Positions 1-11,731 are shown, counted from the stretch's first letter. The stretch is 64,000 nt of DNA from Lysobacterales bacterium (GCA_016182785.1 JACPFU010000014.1:1-64000), one strand, 5' to 3'. Notes: generated by a model not told the origin, from the letters alone. Numbers and translations are program-made.

Positions 1-51
1 CTTCGCCAGGTCGATCGCCAACACCTCGAATTTTGCCGTACGCTCTTTCAT
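1..51 (-). CDS. N-terminal fragment of a possible IS110-family transposase
   Basis: Only the first 17 codons lie in the window: MKERTAKFEVLAIDLAK, starting at 51 and running off the left edge. The hydrophobic strand followed by IDLAK resembles the first strand of the RuvC-like DEDD domain of IS110/IS1111 transposases, where this Asp is the first catalytic residue. That is a family resemblance only; 17 residues cannot prove it. If correct, the left edge is the 5' end of an insertion sequence and bases 52-182 would be its upstream flank, with no other gene visible in them. The fragment could instead be any RNase-H-fold or sugar-kinase-like protein. Confidence 0.35.
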   Translation of the reverse strand, partial: MKERTAKFEVLAIDLAK

Positions 52-182
52 GGGCCCGCCCCTCGCTGTCGTTGGTCCTCATTGGATACCACCGTGGCGC
101 GAATGACGCCTCGGCGAGGGGCGAGTCCATCCAATTACATCGCTCCGCATGACAACCTACGCCGCAACCGTGGCGGTCCATG

Positions 183-965
183 CTATTGCCCGCGGAACAC
201 CGGCTTGCGCTTTTCGAGGAAGGCGCTGGTGCCTTCCTTCATGTCGGCGGTGGCGGCGCAGATGGCGAAGGCTTGCGACTCGTAGTCGAGTCCGGCTTCG
301 ATGTGGGTTTCGCCACCGATCAGCACCGCGTCGAGCACGCCGCGGATGGCTTGCGGGGCCGAGGCGGCGAGTTGTTCGGCGAGCTTCTGCACTTCGGCGT
401 CGAGCTGGTCGGCCGCGACGACGCGCGTCAGTGCGCCGAGTTCGTAGGCGCGTTGGGCGCCGATGTGGTGGCCGAGCAGGCACAGCTCCAGCGCTGCCGA
501 GCGGCCGGCGAGACGCAGCAGGCGTTGCGTGCCGCCGAAGCCCGGGAGGATGCCGAGGTTGATTTCGGGCTGGCCGATCTTCGCCGCATCGGATGCGATG
601 CGCAGGTGGCAAGACATCGCCAGTTCCATGCCGCCGCCGAGCGCGAAGCCCTGGATCTTGGCGATCACCGGTTTGCCGAAGCGCTCGATGCGCAGCATCA
701 GTTCCTGACCGTAGCGCGAGAACTCCAGCGCCTCGACCGGCGACAGCCTGGCGAGTTCGGCGATGTCGGCGCCGGCGACGAAGGCCTTGGTGCCGCTGCC
801 GGCGAGCACGATCACGCGCACGCGCGGATCGGTCGCGGCCTGGTCGAAGGCGCTGCGCAGCTCGCTCACGGTTTCGCGGTTGAGTGCGTTGAGCTTGTCC
901 GGCCGGTTGATGGTGATGCTGCGGATGCCGCCGGCGGTTTCGATCAGCAGATTGGCGTAGGGCAT
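183..965 (-). CDS. enoyl-CoA hydratase
   Basis: A 260-residue crotonase-superfamily protein of normal length. It should hydrate trans-2-enoyl-CoA in fatty-acid beta-oxidation in the cytoplasm. The oxyanion-hole motifs are visible (AFVAGADIAEL and GFALGGGMELAM), and both catalytic glutamates of true hydratases are kept, one in GGGMELAM and one in GQPEINLG. I chose the ATG at 965 (MPYANLLIE) because it matches the family N-terminus and has GGAG about 10 bases upstream. The frame stays open 45 codons further upstream, but that stretch looks like non-coding leader. No beta-oxidation partner sits next to it. The substrate chain length cannot be told from sequence. Confidence 0.9.
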   Translation of the reverse strand: MPYANLLIETAGGIRSITINRPDKLNALNRETVSELRSAFDQAATDPRVRVIVLAGSGTKAFVAGADIAELARLSPVEALEFSRYGQELMLRIERFGKPVIAKIQGFALGGGMELAMSCHLRIASDAAKIGQPEINLGILPGFGGTQRLLRLAGRSAALELCLLGHHIGAQRAYELGALTRVVAADQLDAEVQKLAEQLAASAPQAIRGVLDAVLIGGETHIEAGLDYESQAFAICAATADMKEGTSAFLEKRKPVFRGQ

Positions 966-1144
966 GGTCTGGCTCCGGAAAGGGGGCGCAGTGTACGGCG
1001 GCGCCGGGAACTTTTGGCGCCGATCCGGTTCAACCGCGGTTCCGTACCGGCGTGGCACGGTGTCGCCCAAGCCGCTAGAATGCCCGGCTTTCGGCCGCAC
1101 CGGTCATCGGTTCGGCACATCGATCACAACCCGGAGAATCACGA

Positions 1145-1822
1145 ATGAGCATCCGCTTTGGCGCCGCATTGTTGGCGGCTCTTGCGATCGGCCCGCTGGC
1201 CGCGCAGGACACCACCAGCGACAAGGGCAAGTTGAGCTACGCGATCGGTTTCGAGATCGGTTCCGATTTCGTCAACAAGAAGATGGAAGTCGACGTCGCC
1301 ACCGTCATCCGCGGCATCCAGGACGGCGTTGCCAAGCGTCCGCCGACGGTTCCGCCGGAGCAGATGCGGGCCGCGCTCGAGAAGATGCGCGAGAAGCTGA
1401 TGGCCGAAGCCAAGGCCCAGTACGAGCAGCTGGCGCGCGAGAACAAGGCCAAGTCCGACAAGTTCATGGCCGAGAACAAGGTCAAGAAGGGCATCATCAC
1501 CTTGCCCTCGCTGATCCAGTACCGCGTCATCGAGGAAGGCAACGGCAAGCGTCCGCTCAAGAACAGCGAAGTCACCGTGCACTACCGCGGCTCGCTGACC
1601 AGCGGTCTGGAGTTCGACAGCTCGTTTGCGCGCGGCGTGCCGGCCAAGTTCAAGGCCGACGCGGTGCTCAAGGGCTGGCAGGAAATCCTGCCGATGATGA
1701 AGGTCGGCGACCATTGGCAGATCTTCCTGCCGCCGGAGCAGGCCTATGGCATGCGCGGCCAGGGCCCGATCGGCCCGAATGAAGCGCTGGTGTTCGAGAT
1801 CAAGCTGGTCGACGTCAAGTAA
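1145..1822 (+). CDS. FKBP-type peptidyl-prolyl isomerase, Mip/FkpA-like
   Basis: A 225-residue periplasmic or outer-membrane-associated prolyl isomerase that speeds protein folding. Residues 1-20 form a Sec signal peptide (hydrophobic core ending LAA before Gln21). An alpha-helical dimerisation domain with many Lys/Glu residues follows (about 28-118). The C-terminal FKBP domain (about 120-225) shows VTVHYRGSLTSGLEFDSS, a GWQEILPMMKVGDHW segment and IGPNEALVFEIKLVDV. This is the Mip/FkpA/FklB architecture at its usual length. The ATG is preceded by GGAG at a good distance. It is monocistronic, ended by a strong hairpin at 1842-1876. Confidence 0.93.
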   Translation: MSIRFGAALLAALAIGPLAAQDTTSDKGKLSYAIGFEIGSDFVNKKMEVDVATVIRGIQDGVAKRPPTVPPEQMRAALEKMREKLMAEAKAQYEQLARENKAKSDKFMAENKVKKGIITLPSLIQYRVIEEGNGKRPLKNSEVTVHYRGSLTSGLEFDSSFARGVPAKFKADAVLKGWQEILPMMKVGDHWQIFLPPEQAYGMRGQGPIGPNEALVFEIKLVDVK

Positions 1823-1841
1823 GGCGCCAGCACAGTGGATT

Positions 1842-1876
1842 CGCGGGGCCGGTTGCAGCATGCATCCGGCCCCGCG
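1842..1876 (+). terminator. rho-independent-like terminator of the FKBP gene
   Basis: A perfect 11-bp inverted repeat (arms 1842-1852 and 1866-1876, both very GC-rich) separated by 13 bases and followed by CGTTTCT. It lies 20 bases after the FKBP stop codon. The T-run is short, so efficiency is uncertain. Confidence 0.7.
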
Positions 1877-1956
1877 CGTTTCTGTCACCGGCAACCCGCA
1901 ATGCACCCGAATGTCCCCGTCCGAACCAGGCCTGCTGCCATCCCGCGGAGCGCGGC

Positions 1957-2571
1957 GTGACTGAGCGTTTCGCGCCCGCTGCGTTGCGCGACGCGCTGCA
2001 TGCGCTCGATCGGCCGCCGCTCGGGGATGGTTGGAACCGCGCGCAACTGGCCGACGTGTTGCCTGCGGGCACGCGCTTCGCTGCGGCCGCGGTGCTGGTC
2101 GGCATCGTCGAGCGCGAAGTGCCGATGATCCTGCTGACGCGGCGCACCGAGACGCTGGCGACGCACGCCGGCCAGGTCAGTTTCCCCGGCGGACGCATCG
2201 ACCCCGGCGATCGCGACGCGATCGCTGCGGCGCTGCGCGAGGCGCACGAGGAGATCGGACTTCCCGCGAGCCATGTCGAGCCGCTTGGCTACCTTGATCC
2301 ATTCGAGACCATCTCCGCATTCCGGGTGCTGCCGGTGGTGGCGCTGGTGCGGCCAGGGTTCGAGCTGCGGCTGAATCCGGGCGAAGTGGCCGAAGCGTTC
2401 GAGGCGCCGCTGTCGCTGTTCCTCGACCGCAGCGCGCAGCGCGTGCAACACATCGAATACCGCGGACTGCGCCGCGAGATCCACGAATTCGAGTTCGGCG
2501 GGCGGCGTATCTGGGGCGCGACCGCATCCATGCTGATCAACCTGCGCGAGCGACTGGAGCGATGCCGATGA
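1957..2571 (+). CDS. Nudix hydrolase, CoA pyrophosphatase-like (NudL/YeaB type)
   Basis: A 204-residue Nudix protein. The Nudix box runs from GGRIDPGDRD to REAHEEIGL (about residues 75-99) and matches G-x5-E-x7-REUxEExGU with the spacing of the CoA diphosphatase subfamily. FPGGR and the nearby LLTRRTETLATHAGQVSFP stretch are typical of that subfamily. The expected reaction is hydrolysis of CoA or acyl-CoA to 3',5'-ADP and phosphopantetheine. The start is GTG at 1957, with CGGAG seven bases upstream. The stop overlaps the start of the sulfurtransferase gene (ATGA), so the two are probably translated together. Substrate assignment is by family resemblance. Confidence 0.85.
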   Translation: MTERFAPAALRDALHALDRPPLGDGWNRAQLADVLPAGTRFAAAAVLVGIVEREVPMILLTRRTETLATHAGQVSFPGGRIDPGDRDAIAAALREAHEEIGLPASHVEPLGYLDPFETISAFRVLPVVALVRPGFELRLNPGEVAEAFEAPLSLFLDRSAQRVQHIEYRGLRREIHEFEFGGRRIWGATASMLINLRERLERCR

Positions 2572-3416
2572 GTGATGTGCTGATGTCCGTCGATGAACTG
2601 CGCGCGCGCCTGCACGACCCGCAGCTGCGCGTCGCCGATGTGCGCTTCGATCTGGCCGACACCGGCAGCGGGGCGGCGGCCTATGCCGAGGCGCATGTGC
2701 CGGGTGCGATCTACGCGCACCTCGACCGTGATCTCTCGGATCACGCGCGGCGCGGGCTCGGGCGTCATCCACTGCCGCAAGCGGACACCTTCGCGCGCTG
2801 GCTGGCCACGGTTGGCTACGCGCCGGAGCAGCACTGGGTCGTGTACGACGCCGACAGCGGCGCCTTCGCGGCGCGGCTGTGGTGGATGCTGCGCATGATC
2901 GGGCATCGCGATGTGCGCGTGCTCGATGGCGGATTCGCGGCCTGGCGCGCGGCAGGGGCGCCGCTCACTGCGCAGGCACCGGCGCGCGCCGCCACATCGG
3001 TGGATGCCAGGTTCAGCGACAGCGCGATGGTGGATTTCGCCGCGGTCGAGTCGCTGCGCGGTGATGCTGCCTGGCGCCTGGTCGATGCGCGCGCGACACC
3101 GCGTTTCCGCGGCGATGTCGAGCCGCTCGATCCGGTCGCCGGTCATATCCCCGGCGCGATCAACCGGCCGTTCGCCGAGAACCTCGGTGCGGACGGTCGC
3201 TTCAAGTCGCCCGAAGTCCTGCGTGCCGAGTGGCTGCGCTTGCTCGGAGCGGTGGATCCCGAGCGCGTCGTGCACATGTGCGGATCCGGCGTCACCGCCT
3301 GCCACAACCTGCTCGCGATGGAACACGCTGGGCTATGCGGTTCGCACCTGTTCCCGCCGTCGTGGAGCGGCTGGATCAGCGACCGCAGCCGCGCGGTCGC
3401 AAGCGGCGACGCGTAA
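2568..3416 (+). CDS. sseA: rhodanese-type sulfurtransferase (thiosulfate / 3-mercaptopyruvate)
   Basis: A two-domain rhodanese of 282 residues. The N-terminal inactive domain carries VADVRFDLADTG and AHVPGAIYAHLD. The C-terminal catalytic domain carries GHIPGAINRPF and the active-site loop CGSGVTACH with the persulfide-forming Cys. A CGSGVTA loop favours 3-mercaptopyruvate over thiosulfate as donor in characterised relatives. I chose ATG 2568 over ATG 2562: it forms a 4-base ATGA overlap with the Nudix stop and lies eight bases after GGAG (2556-2559), while 2562 would be only two bases from it. It is a cytoplasmic enzyme. The donor preference is inferred. Confidence 0.88.
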   Translation: MSDVLMSVDELRARLHDPQLRVADVRFDLADTGSGAAAYAEAHVPGAIYAHLDRDLSDHARRGLGRHPLPQADTFARWLATVGYAPEQHWVVYDADSGAFAARLWWMLRMIGHRDVRVLDGGFAAWRAAGAPLTAQAPARAATSVDARFSDSAMVDFAAVESLRGDAAWRLVDARATPRFRGDVEPLDPVAGHIPGAINRPFAENLGADGRFKSPEVLRAEWLRLLGAVDPERVVHMCGSGVTACHNLLAMEHAGLCGSHLFPPSWSGWISDRSRAVASGDA

Positions 3417-3514
3417 CCGTTCCGACACCGCACTGTCGCAGCAACGTCGCGGGTATCGCACGCAATCGTCAAGGTGAGGTCGCAAGATTGCGGCCTCTCC
3501 TTCAGGGCCCTTCC

Positions 3515-4882
3515 ATGCTCCGGTTGCACTGGTTGCTCGCGTTGTTCGCGATTGCGATGTCGTCGTTCGTCCGAGCCGATTCGCCGGGTTCCAGTGCGCA
3601 CGCCTGGCTGCGGCTGCACGGTTCCAACACCGTCGGGCAACGGCTGGCGCCGGAACTGGCGGTGGCCTTCGCCGAAGCCGAGGGCTGGCGGGTCGAGTCG
3701 CGGCGCACCGAGCAGCTCGACGAGCTGCGCATCGGCATCGTGCGCGGGCGCGAGCGGGGCGTGATCGAAATCGCCGCGCATGGCACCGGCACCGGTTTGC
3801 AGGCTTTGCTCGATGGTCGCGCCGACCTGTGGATGGCGTCGCGCGCAGTGACCGCGGAGGAGTTGCAGCGTGCCTCGGCCTGGGGACGGCTCGACCATCC
3901 GCGCCAGGAGCACGTGATCGCGCTCGATGGCGTCGCCGTGATCGTGCATCCGCGCAGCAGTCTGCGCGCGCTCGCAATCGCCGATGTGCGGCGCCTGTTC
4001 AGCGGCGAAGTGCGCGACTGGGCAGCGTTCGGCCGTGCCGCCGGCAAGGTTGCCTTGCATGCGCGCGATGACCGCTCCGGAACCTTTGACACCTTCCGCG
4101 CACTGGTGCTGGAAGGCGCGCCGCTGGCGGCCACGGCGAAGCGCTACGAATCCTCCGATGAACTGGTCGCCGCGGTCGCCGCCGATCCCGATGCGATCGG
4201 CTTCGTCGGTCTCGATTCGGTGGCAGGCACACGCGCCCTGGCGATTTCCGACACCGGTACGCGTGCGCTGGAGCCGCGGCGGCTGGAGGTCGCGACCGAG
4301 GACTACGCGCTGTCGCGCCGGCTCTATCTCTATGCCGCCGAAGTCCAGTCCGCGCGTGTGCGCGCCTTCGTCGAGTTCGCTCAGAGCGAGGCGGGCCAGC
4401 GCATCGCCGAACGCGTCGGCTTCGTTGGCCAGCAGCTGACTGCGGTGCGCGAGACACCGCGTCCGGACATGCCGGCGGAATACCGGGAACTGACCGAGGA
4501 CGCGCGACGGGTTTCGGTGAACTTCCGCTTCGACACCGGGCTCACCTATCTCGATGGCAAGGCCTTGCGTGATCTGCAGCGGCTGGCCGAGTTTCTCGAT
4601 AGCGAGGCAATGCGCGGGGTCGAGGTCGCGCTGATCGGATTCTCGGACGCCAAGGAAGCGAGTCCGATCGACGCCATCATGCTGTCGAACGATCGTGCCG
4701 ACTACATCGCGCAGATGCTGAATCGCGCCGGCGTTTCGGTGCGACGCATCCGCGGCATGGCCGATGCATCCCCGGTTGCGAGCAACCTCAGCGAGTTCGG
4801 GCGCGGCAAGAACCGGCGCGTCGAGGTCTGGGTGCGGACGCGCGCCGCCGCGGCGCTCGATGCCGCACGACCGGCGCGCTGA
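3515..4882 (+). CDS. PstS-like phosphate-binding domain fused to an OmpA-like domain
   Basis: A 455-residue exported protein. A signal peptide (MLRLHWLLALFAIAMSSFVRA, cut after about residue 21) is followed by a PstS-type periplasmic binding domain (about 25-310). That domain shows LHGSNTVGQRLAPEL near its start, FSGEVRDWA, and DRSGTFDTF. From about 325 to the end there is an OmpA/MotB peptidoglycan-binding domain (LSNDRADYIAQMLNRAG, GKNRRVEVWV). Such fusions would hold a phosphate or anion sensor against peptidoglycan rather than feed a permease; no pstCAB genes are next to it. The frame is open upstream to 3230, but only ATG 3515 gives a signal peptide. It converges with the next gene, with 7 bases between them. 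Confidence 0.85.
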   Translation: MLRLHWLLALFAIAMSSFVRADSPGSSAHAWLRLHGSNTVGQRLAPELAVAFAEAEGWRVESRRTEQLDELRIGIVRGRERGVIEIAAHGTGTGLQALLDGRADLWMASRAVTAEELQRASAWGRLDHPRQEHVIALDGVAVIVHPRSSLRALAIADVRRLFSGEVRDWAAFGRAAGKVALHARDDRSGTFDTFRALVLEGAPLAATAKRYESSDELVAAVAADPDAIGFVGLDSVAGTRALAISDTGTRALEPRRLEVATEDYALSRRLYLYAAEVQSARVRAFVEFAQSEAGQRIAERVGFVGQQLTAVRETPRPDMPAEYRELTEDARRVSVNFRFDTGLTYLDGKALRDLQRLAEFLDSEAMRGVEVALIGFSDAKEASPIDAIMLSNDRADYIAQMLNRAGVSVRRIRGMADASPVASNLSEFGRGKNRRVEVWVRTRAAAALDAARPAR

Positions 4883-4889
4883 ACGCCGA

Positions 4890-5669
4890 TCAGCCTTTCG
4901 ACTTCAGCTTCTCGACCAGGGCGCGCAGCACGGTCTGGGTTTCTTCGCCGAACCAGAGCGCGGCGAAGTCGCTGGACGGGAAGCGCTGCGCGTCGCCCAT
5001 CCATTCGGCGAGGTCGGAGCGTGCGAAGCGCCGCGTGTTGGCCATCGCCAGCGGCGGCAGCGCCAGGTGCTGGCGACACCAGGCGAGTGCGCGCGGCACG
5101 ACCTCATCGACCGCCACGACCTCGTCGACGAAACCGATGCGCAGCGCCTCGTCGCTGTCGACCATCGCGCCCGCGACCATCAGCCGCTCGGCACGATGCG
5201 CGCCGACCAGGCGACGCAGCGCGAGCTGGATCACCTCCGGCACCATCAGCCCGACCTGCACTTCGTTCAGTCCGATGCGGAAGGGCTTCTCCGGGTCCGG
5301 CGAGCGCGCCATCACGCGGTAGTCGCAGAAGATCGACAGCACCGCGCCGCCCGCGGGCGAGTGCCCGGTGATGGCGGCGACGGTCGGGACCGGTGAGCGT
5401 GCGATCGCGGCCATCAGGCCGAAGAAGTCGTCCCAGAACGCGATCATGCCGGCGCGGTCGAGTTGCAGCAGTTCGATCACGTCGAGACCGCCCGAGAACA
5501 TCCTCGGCTGGCCCGAGAGCACGACCGCGCGAAAGCCCTGGCCGGCCGCGTCGGCCAGCGCCGGACGCAACTGCGCGACCAGCGCCGGCGACAGCGCGTT
5601 GACCGGCGGACGCGCCAGGCGCAGTTCGAGGATGCGGTCGTGTTCAATGCGTTCGAGCATGCGGTTCAC
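4890..5669 (-). CDS. delta3,delta2-enoyl-CoA isomerase (ECI1-like crotonase family)
   Basis: A 259-residue crotonase-fold protein closer to enoyl-CoA isomerases than to hydratases. It has GHSPAGGAVLSIFCDYRVM in place of the hydratase GGGxELAM glutamate, and keeps the single catalytic Glu in RIGLNEVQVGL, the arrangement of mitochondrial ECI1. It would move 3-cis or 3-trans double bonds to the 2-trans position during beta-oxidation of unsaturated fatty acids. ATG 5669 and ATG 5660 (MLERIEHD) are both possible starts. The gene is divergent from the copper chaperone, with about 50 bases between them. The other crotonase gene (183-965) is on the same strand but is separated by four genes. Confidence 0.85.
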   Translation of the reverse strand: MNRMLERIEHDRILELRLARPPVNALSPALVAQLRPALADAAGQGFRAVVLSGQPRMFSGGLDVIELLQLDRAGMIAFWDDFFGLMAAIARSPVPTVAAITGHSPAGGAVLSIFCDYRVMARSPDPEKPFRIGLNEVQVGLMVPEVIQLALRRLVGAHRAERLMVAGAMVDSDEALRIGFVDEVVAVDEVVPRALAWCRQHLALPPLAMANTRRFARSDLAEWMGDAQRFPSSDFAALWFGEETQTVLRALVEKLKSKG

Positions 5670-5720
5670 CGAAGCAGGCGGAGCGGGCGCGTATCATAGC
5701 CGCCCCGTTCCCGTGGTCCG

Positions 5721-6143
5721 ATGACGATGCGCGCATTGCTGTGGCTGCTGCTGGTGGTGGTGACTGTGGCGCAGGCCGGGGATGCGACGCTTGCCGCGCG
5801 CGACGGCTGGATTCGCGCCGCGCCGCCGGTCGCGAAGGTGCGCGCCGGATACCTCGTGATCGAAAACCGCGGCGACGCCGAGGTGGTGCTCGATACCGCC
5901 ACCAGCGTTGATTTCGGAGCGGTCGAGATCCACGAGATGATCAATGACGCCGGCACCATGCGCATGCGCCGCGTGCCCGAGCTGCGCGTGCCTGCGAACG
6001 GTCGCGTCGAACTGAAGCCCGGCGGCCTGCACCTGATGCTGTTCCGTCCGCAGCGCGAACTGCCCGAGGGCGCGGAGGTGAAGATCGCACTGCAGGGACC
6101 CAAGGCCCGCGTCGAGGCGCGCCTGCTCGTGCGCGCGCCGTGA
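5721..6143 (+). CDS. PCu(A)C periplasmic copper(I) chaperone
   Basis: A 140-residue secreted protein with a signal peptide (hydrophobic LLWLLLVVVTVAQA, cut before GDAT). The PCu(A)C signature H-M-x10-M-x21-H-x-M is visible as EIHEMINDAGTMRMRR followed by GLHLMLF. It delivers Cu(I) to the CuA centre of cytochrome c oxidase in characterised relatives. ATG 5727 (MRALLW) is an alternative start. It has no Sco-like or oxidase neighbour here. The bases after it (6144-6295) show only C-rich tracts and no gene. Confidence 0.88.
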   Translation: MTMRALLWLLLVVVTVAQAGDATLAARDGWIRAAPPVAKVRAGYLVIENRGDAEVVLDTATSVDFGAVEIHEMINDAGTMRMRRVPELRVPANGRVELKPGGLHLMLFRPQRELPEGAEVKIALQGPKARVEARLLVRAP

Positions 6144-6295
6144 CCCCCCCAGGTCTCCCCCCAAGACAGCCCCAGGATCGAGGTTGCCTTGCTGGGCCAA
6201 GGACGTTGATTGGGCAGGGATTTTGCAATCTTTCGTGCGACATGTCGGCTGTGCCCGGGTTTTGACGCTAAGGGAAGAATGACCCGAGGAACGCC

Positions 6296-8380
6296 ATGAA
6301 AACCCTGCTGACCCTGATCCTGTTCGGACTCGCCACGGCCTGCCAGTCGGCCAACCTGACCATCCCGACCGGCCACCCGCGGCTGTGGTTCGGCAATGGC
6401 GCGCGGCTGGCGCAGGCCCAGGCGCGCTTCGCGACGAACCCGTTCACGCCTGCCGGTGGCGATGTGCAATTCGAGCGCGCCTTGCGTGGCGTGCTTACCG
6501 CCAATGTCGGCGACTGCGATCTCGCTGCCGACTATCTGGTCGCGTGGCTGGTCGAGAACAACGGCAGCCGCCGCGACGCATTGCGCCAGCAAGGCGAGGA
6601 ATTGCTGCTGATCTACGACTGGTGCCACGACCGCTTCACGCCGGCCGAGATCAGCACCCTGGTCACGCGCTGGAACGGCTACATGGACCTCGAAATCAAC
6701 GACGATTTCGCGAACCAGGGTTCCGAGGCGAACAACTACTGGTGGGGGCGCACGCGCAACCTGCTGATGTGGGGCATCGCCAGCTTTCACGAGAATGCGC
6801 GTGCCCAGGAGTTCATCAACCAGTCGCTCGACACCCGCTACGGCACCTGGTTCCCGTCCTGGTACCAGGACTTCGGCCGCGGTGGCGTGTTCCCCGAGGG
6901 CGGCGACTATGGCGTGGTCAGCCTGTCCTATCCGATGATCCCGTTCGCGAGCGCCGGCGATTTCGGCTACGACGCCTATTCGCTCTCGCCGTACTTCCGC
7001 GAGGCGATCTACGCGACGCTGTACGGCACCACGCCCGGTGCCACCACGCTCAACACCGGGTTCAGCGGTGGTCACCTGCTGTTCCCGTTCAACGACGACG
7101 AAAACCTGCACGGCGGCGGCGTGATCAACGCGCGCAACTATCTCGGCGACTTCGCCCGCTACTTCGGTGCCCGCAATGCCGCCAGCGGCAATGCGCGCCA
7201 CGCCCGCGCCTGGCTCGCGACCACGAATGCCGGACGCAGCTGGCTGTTCGACGCGCTCGGCGGCACCGGTTCCGCGGCCGACTTCGCCGATCTGCCGCTC
7301 GACTACTACGCGCCCGGCGCGCAGGTGTTCGACCTGCGCTCCTCGCACGACGCCAACGCCACGCAGGTGCATCTGCAGCTCGGTACCCCGGGCGGCACCG
7401 AGCATCGTCACTACGATGCCGGCAGCTTCCAGGTCTGGCGCAAGGGTCGCTTCCTGACGCGCGAGACCGCCGGCTATTCCGACCAGATCGCCGGCTTTCA
7501 GGGCACCGGCAACGTGGATACCGAGCACCCGCTCGCGCACAACACGCTGCTGTTCGAGGCCTGGAATACCGGGCGCTGGGTTGGGCGTGGTCCGCACGTG
7601 ATTCCCGTCGGCGGCGACCGCGGCGAGCAGCCGCGTGGCCTGCCGGACGTGCGCCGGCTGCAGCACGAGCCGCAGTTCGGCTATGTCGCCGTCGATTATT
7701 CGGATGCCTACCGCAACATGCCCGACAGTCGTGTCGACTGGCCCTATGCCGACAAGGCCTGGCGCGAATTCCTGTTCATCCGGCCGTTGCAGGCGCTGTT
7801 GATCCTCGACCGCACGCGCGGTTCCGCCGACTCGCTGCTGCCCTGGTACAACGGTGGCGGCTGGCTGCTCGACGGCCCGCATGTCGCCGCGAATCTGGTG
7901 CGGCGCACCTTCGTGATGCACTTCGAAACGCTGCCGACAGCGAGTACAAATCGCGTTGCGGCCGCGCTCGGCACGCAGACCTCGGAGTTGATCACCTTGC
8001 TGCCAACCAGCCCGAGCTACCGCGTCATCCACGAAGACCGGCCCGGCGACGAGGAGGCCGGCCAGTACCGCGTCGAGCTCGACCAGTCCGGCAGCACCGA
8101 TGCCTACTTCCTGAATCTCGTCACCGGCTATGACGCCGGCGAAGCCGCGCTCGTCGCCAACCTGGTCGACAACGGCGCCAGCTGGACCATCACCCTCAGC
8201 CACCCGACGCGCGGCAATGCCAGCGTCGTGCTGATGAAGGGCATGAGTTCGACTGGCGGCAGCATCGCGATCAACGGCGGCGCCGCGACACCACTGCGCG
8301 AAACCGTGCAGGGCATCAGCGTCACCAGCGAGCGCCCGGTGTGGGCCTCGTCGGGACTGTTCGGCGATGGGTTCGAGTAA
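6296..8380 (+). CDS. secreted heparinase II/III-like polysaccharide lyase with C-terminal DGFE tag
   Basis: A 694-residue exported protein. The first 20 residues are a signal peptide; LATAC could be a weak lipobox, but ordinary cleavage before NLTIP is equally likely. An alpha/alpha-toroid region follows (about 30-330, with ANNYWWGRTRNLLMWG and EGGDYGVVSLSYPM). A beta-sandwich region carries TEHRHYDAGSFQVWRKGRF, the layout of heparinase II/III and alginate-lyase families. The HRHYDAGSF stretch fits the metal-site or catalytic segment of those enzymes. It probably cleaves an acidic polysaccharide outside the cell; the substrate is unknown. It ends in GLFGDGFE, a tag shared with three other secreted proteins in this window. 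Its last 14 bases overlap the sigma factor gene. Confidence 0.75.
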   Translation: MKTLLTLILFGLATACQSANLTIPTGHPRLWFGNGARLAQAQARFATNPFTPAGGDVQFERALRGVLTANVGDCDLAADYLVAWLVENNGSRRDALRQQGEELLLIYDWCHDRFTPAEISTLVTRWNGYMDLEINDDFANQGSEANNYWWGRTRNLLMWGIASFHENARAQEFINQSLDTRYGTWFPSWYQDFGRGGVFPEGGDYGVVSLSYPMIPFASAGDFGYDAYSLSPYFREAIYATLYGTTPGATTLNTGFSGGHLLFPFNDDENLHGGGVINARNYLGDFARYFGARNAASGNARHARAWLATTNAGRSWLFDALGGTGSAADFADLPLDYYAPGAQVFDLRSSHDANATQVHLQLGTPGGTEHRHYDAGSFQVWRKGRFLTRETAGYSDQIAGFQGTGNVDTEHPLAHNTLLFEAWNTGRWVGRGPHVIPVGGDRGEQPRGLPDVRRLQHEPQFGYVAVDYSDAYRNMPDSRVDWPYADKAWREFLFIRPLQALLILDRTRGSADSLLPWYNGGGWLLDGPHVAANLVRRTFVMHFETLPTASTNRVAAALGTQTSELITLLPTSPSYRVIHEDRPGDEEAGQYRVELDQSGSTDAYFLNLVTGYDAGEAALVANLVDNGASWTITLSHPTRGNASVVLMKGMSSTGGSIAINGGAATPLRETVQGISVTSERPVWASSGLFGDGFE

Positions 8381-8959
8381 AGGCGACCACGAAGCGTCAG
8401 CGCCCGGGTCGGACATCACCGGCCTGCTCGGGCGCGCCGGTGCCGGCGATGCCGATGCGGCCAACCGACTGCTGCCGCTGATCTACGCGCGGCTCAAGGA
8501 ACTCGCGCGCCGGCAACTCGGGCGCGAGTCCGATTCGCCATCACTGGCGACCACGGCGCTGGTGCACGACGCCTACCTGTCGCTGTTCGGCGATGCCGAT
8601 CTTGCCTGGCGCGATCGCGGGCACTTTTTCGCGTACGCTGCGCGCGCCATGCGCAGCATCCTGATCGACCGTGCAAGACATCGCATGCGCAGCAAGCGCG
8701 GCGGCGGCGCGCAGCGCGTGGAATTGCCCGAGCAGGAACTGGTCGCCGACGACGAATGCCTGGAGTTGCTGGCGATGGACCAGGCGCTGACGGCGCTCGG
8801 CACGACCCATCCGCGCCTGGTGCAGGTGGTCGAGCTGCGCTTCTTCGCGGGCCTGTCGGTCGAGGACGCGGCGAAGGCGCTCGACGTCGACACGCGCACC
8901 ATCGAGCGCGACTGGCGCAAGGCGCGTGCGCTGATCCACGACGCCATGGGTGCGTCGAC

Positions 8960-8963
<4 letters not shown>
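8367..8963 (+). CDS. ECF-family RNA polymerase sigma factor (Ser/Thr-kinase-linked group)
   Basis: A 198-residue sigma factor. Region 2 spans about 20-105 (AANRLLPLIYARLKELARRQL, TTALVHDAYLSLF, RDRGHFFAYAARAMRSILID). Region 4 spans about 130-195 (VVELRFFAGLSVEDAAKAL, TIERDWRKARALIHD). This is the TIGR02999-like group, usually encoded next to a protein kinase instead of an anti-sigma factor, as here. The ATG lies inside the end of the lyase gene (14-base overlap), and the stop forms a GTGA overlap with the kinase. All three genes are probably co-transcribed. No target promoters can be recognised by eye. Confidence 0.92.

Positions 8964-11715
<2,752 letters not shown>

Positions 11716-11731
<16 letters not shown>

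Noticed and set aside
52..182. IS terminal inverted repeats (ATTGGAT/ATCCAAT and GCCCCTCGC/GCGAGGGGC)
   Set aside because: The two short repeat pairs interleave rather than nest, and IS110 elements usually lack such ends; chance is likely in GC-rich DNA.
3230..3514. N-terminal extension of the PstS-OmpA protein
   Set aside because: It would overlap the sulfurtransferase gene and hide the signal peptide, which begins exactly at ATG 3515.
5666..8464. Long open frame antisense to the lyase and copper chaperone
   Set aside because: The plus-strand genes have signal peptides and family motifs; the antisense frame has none.
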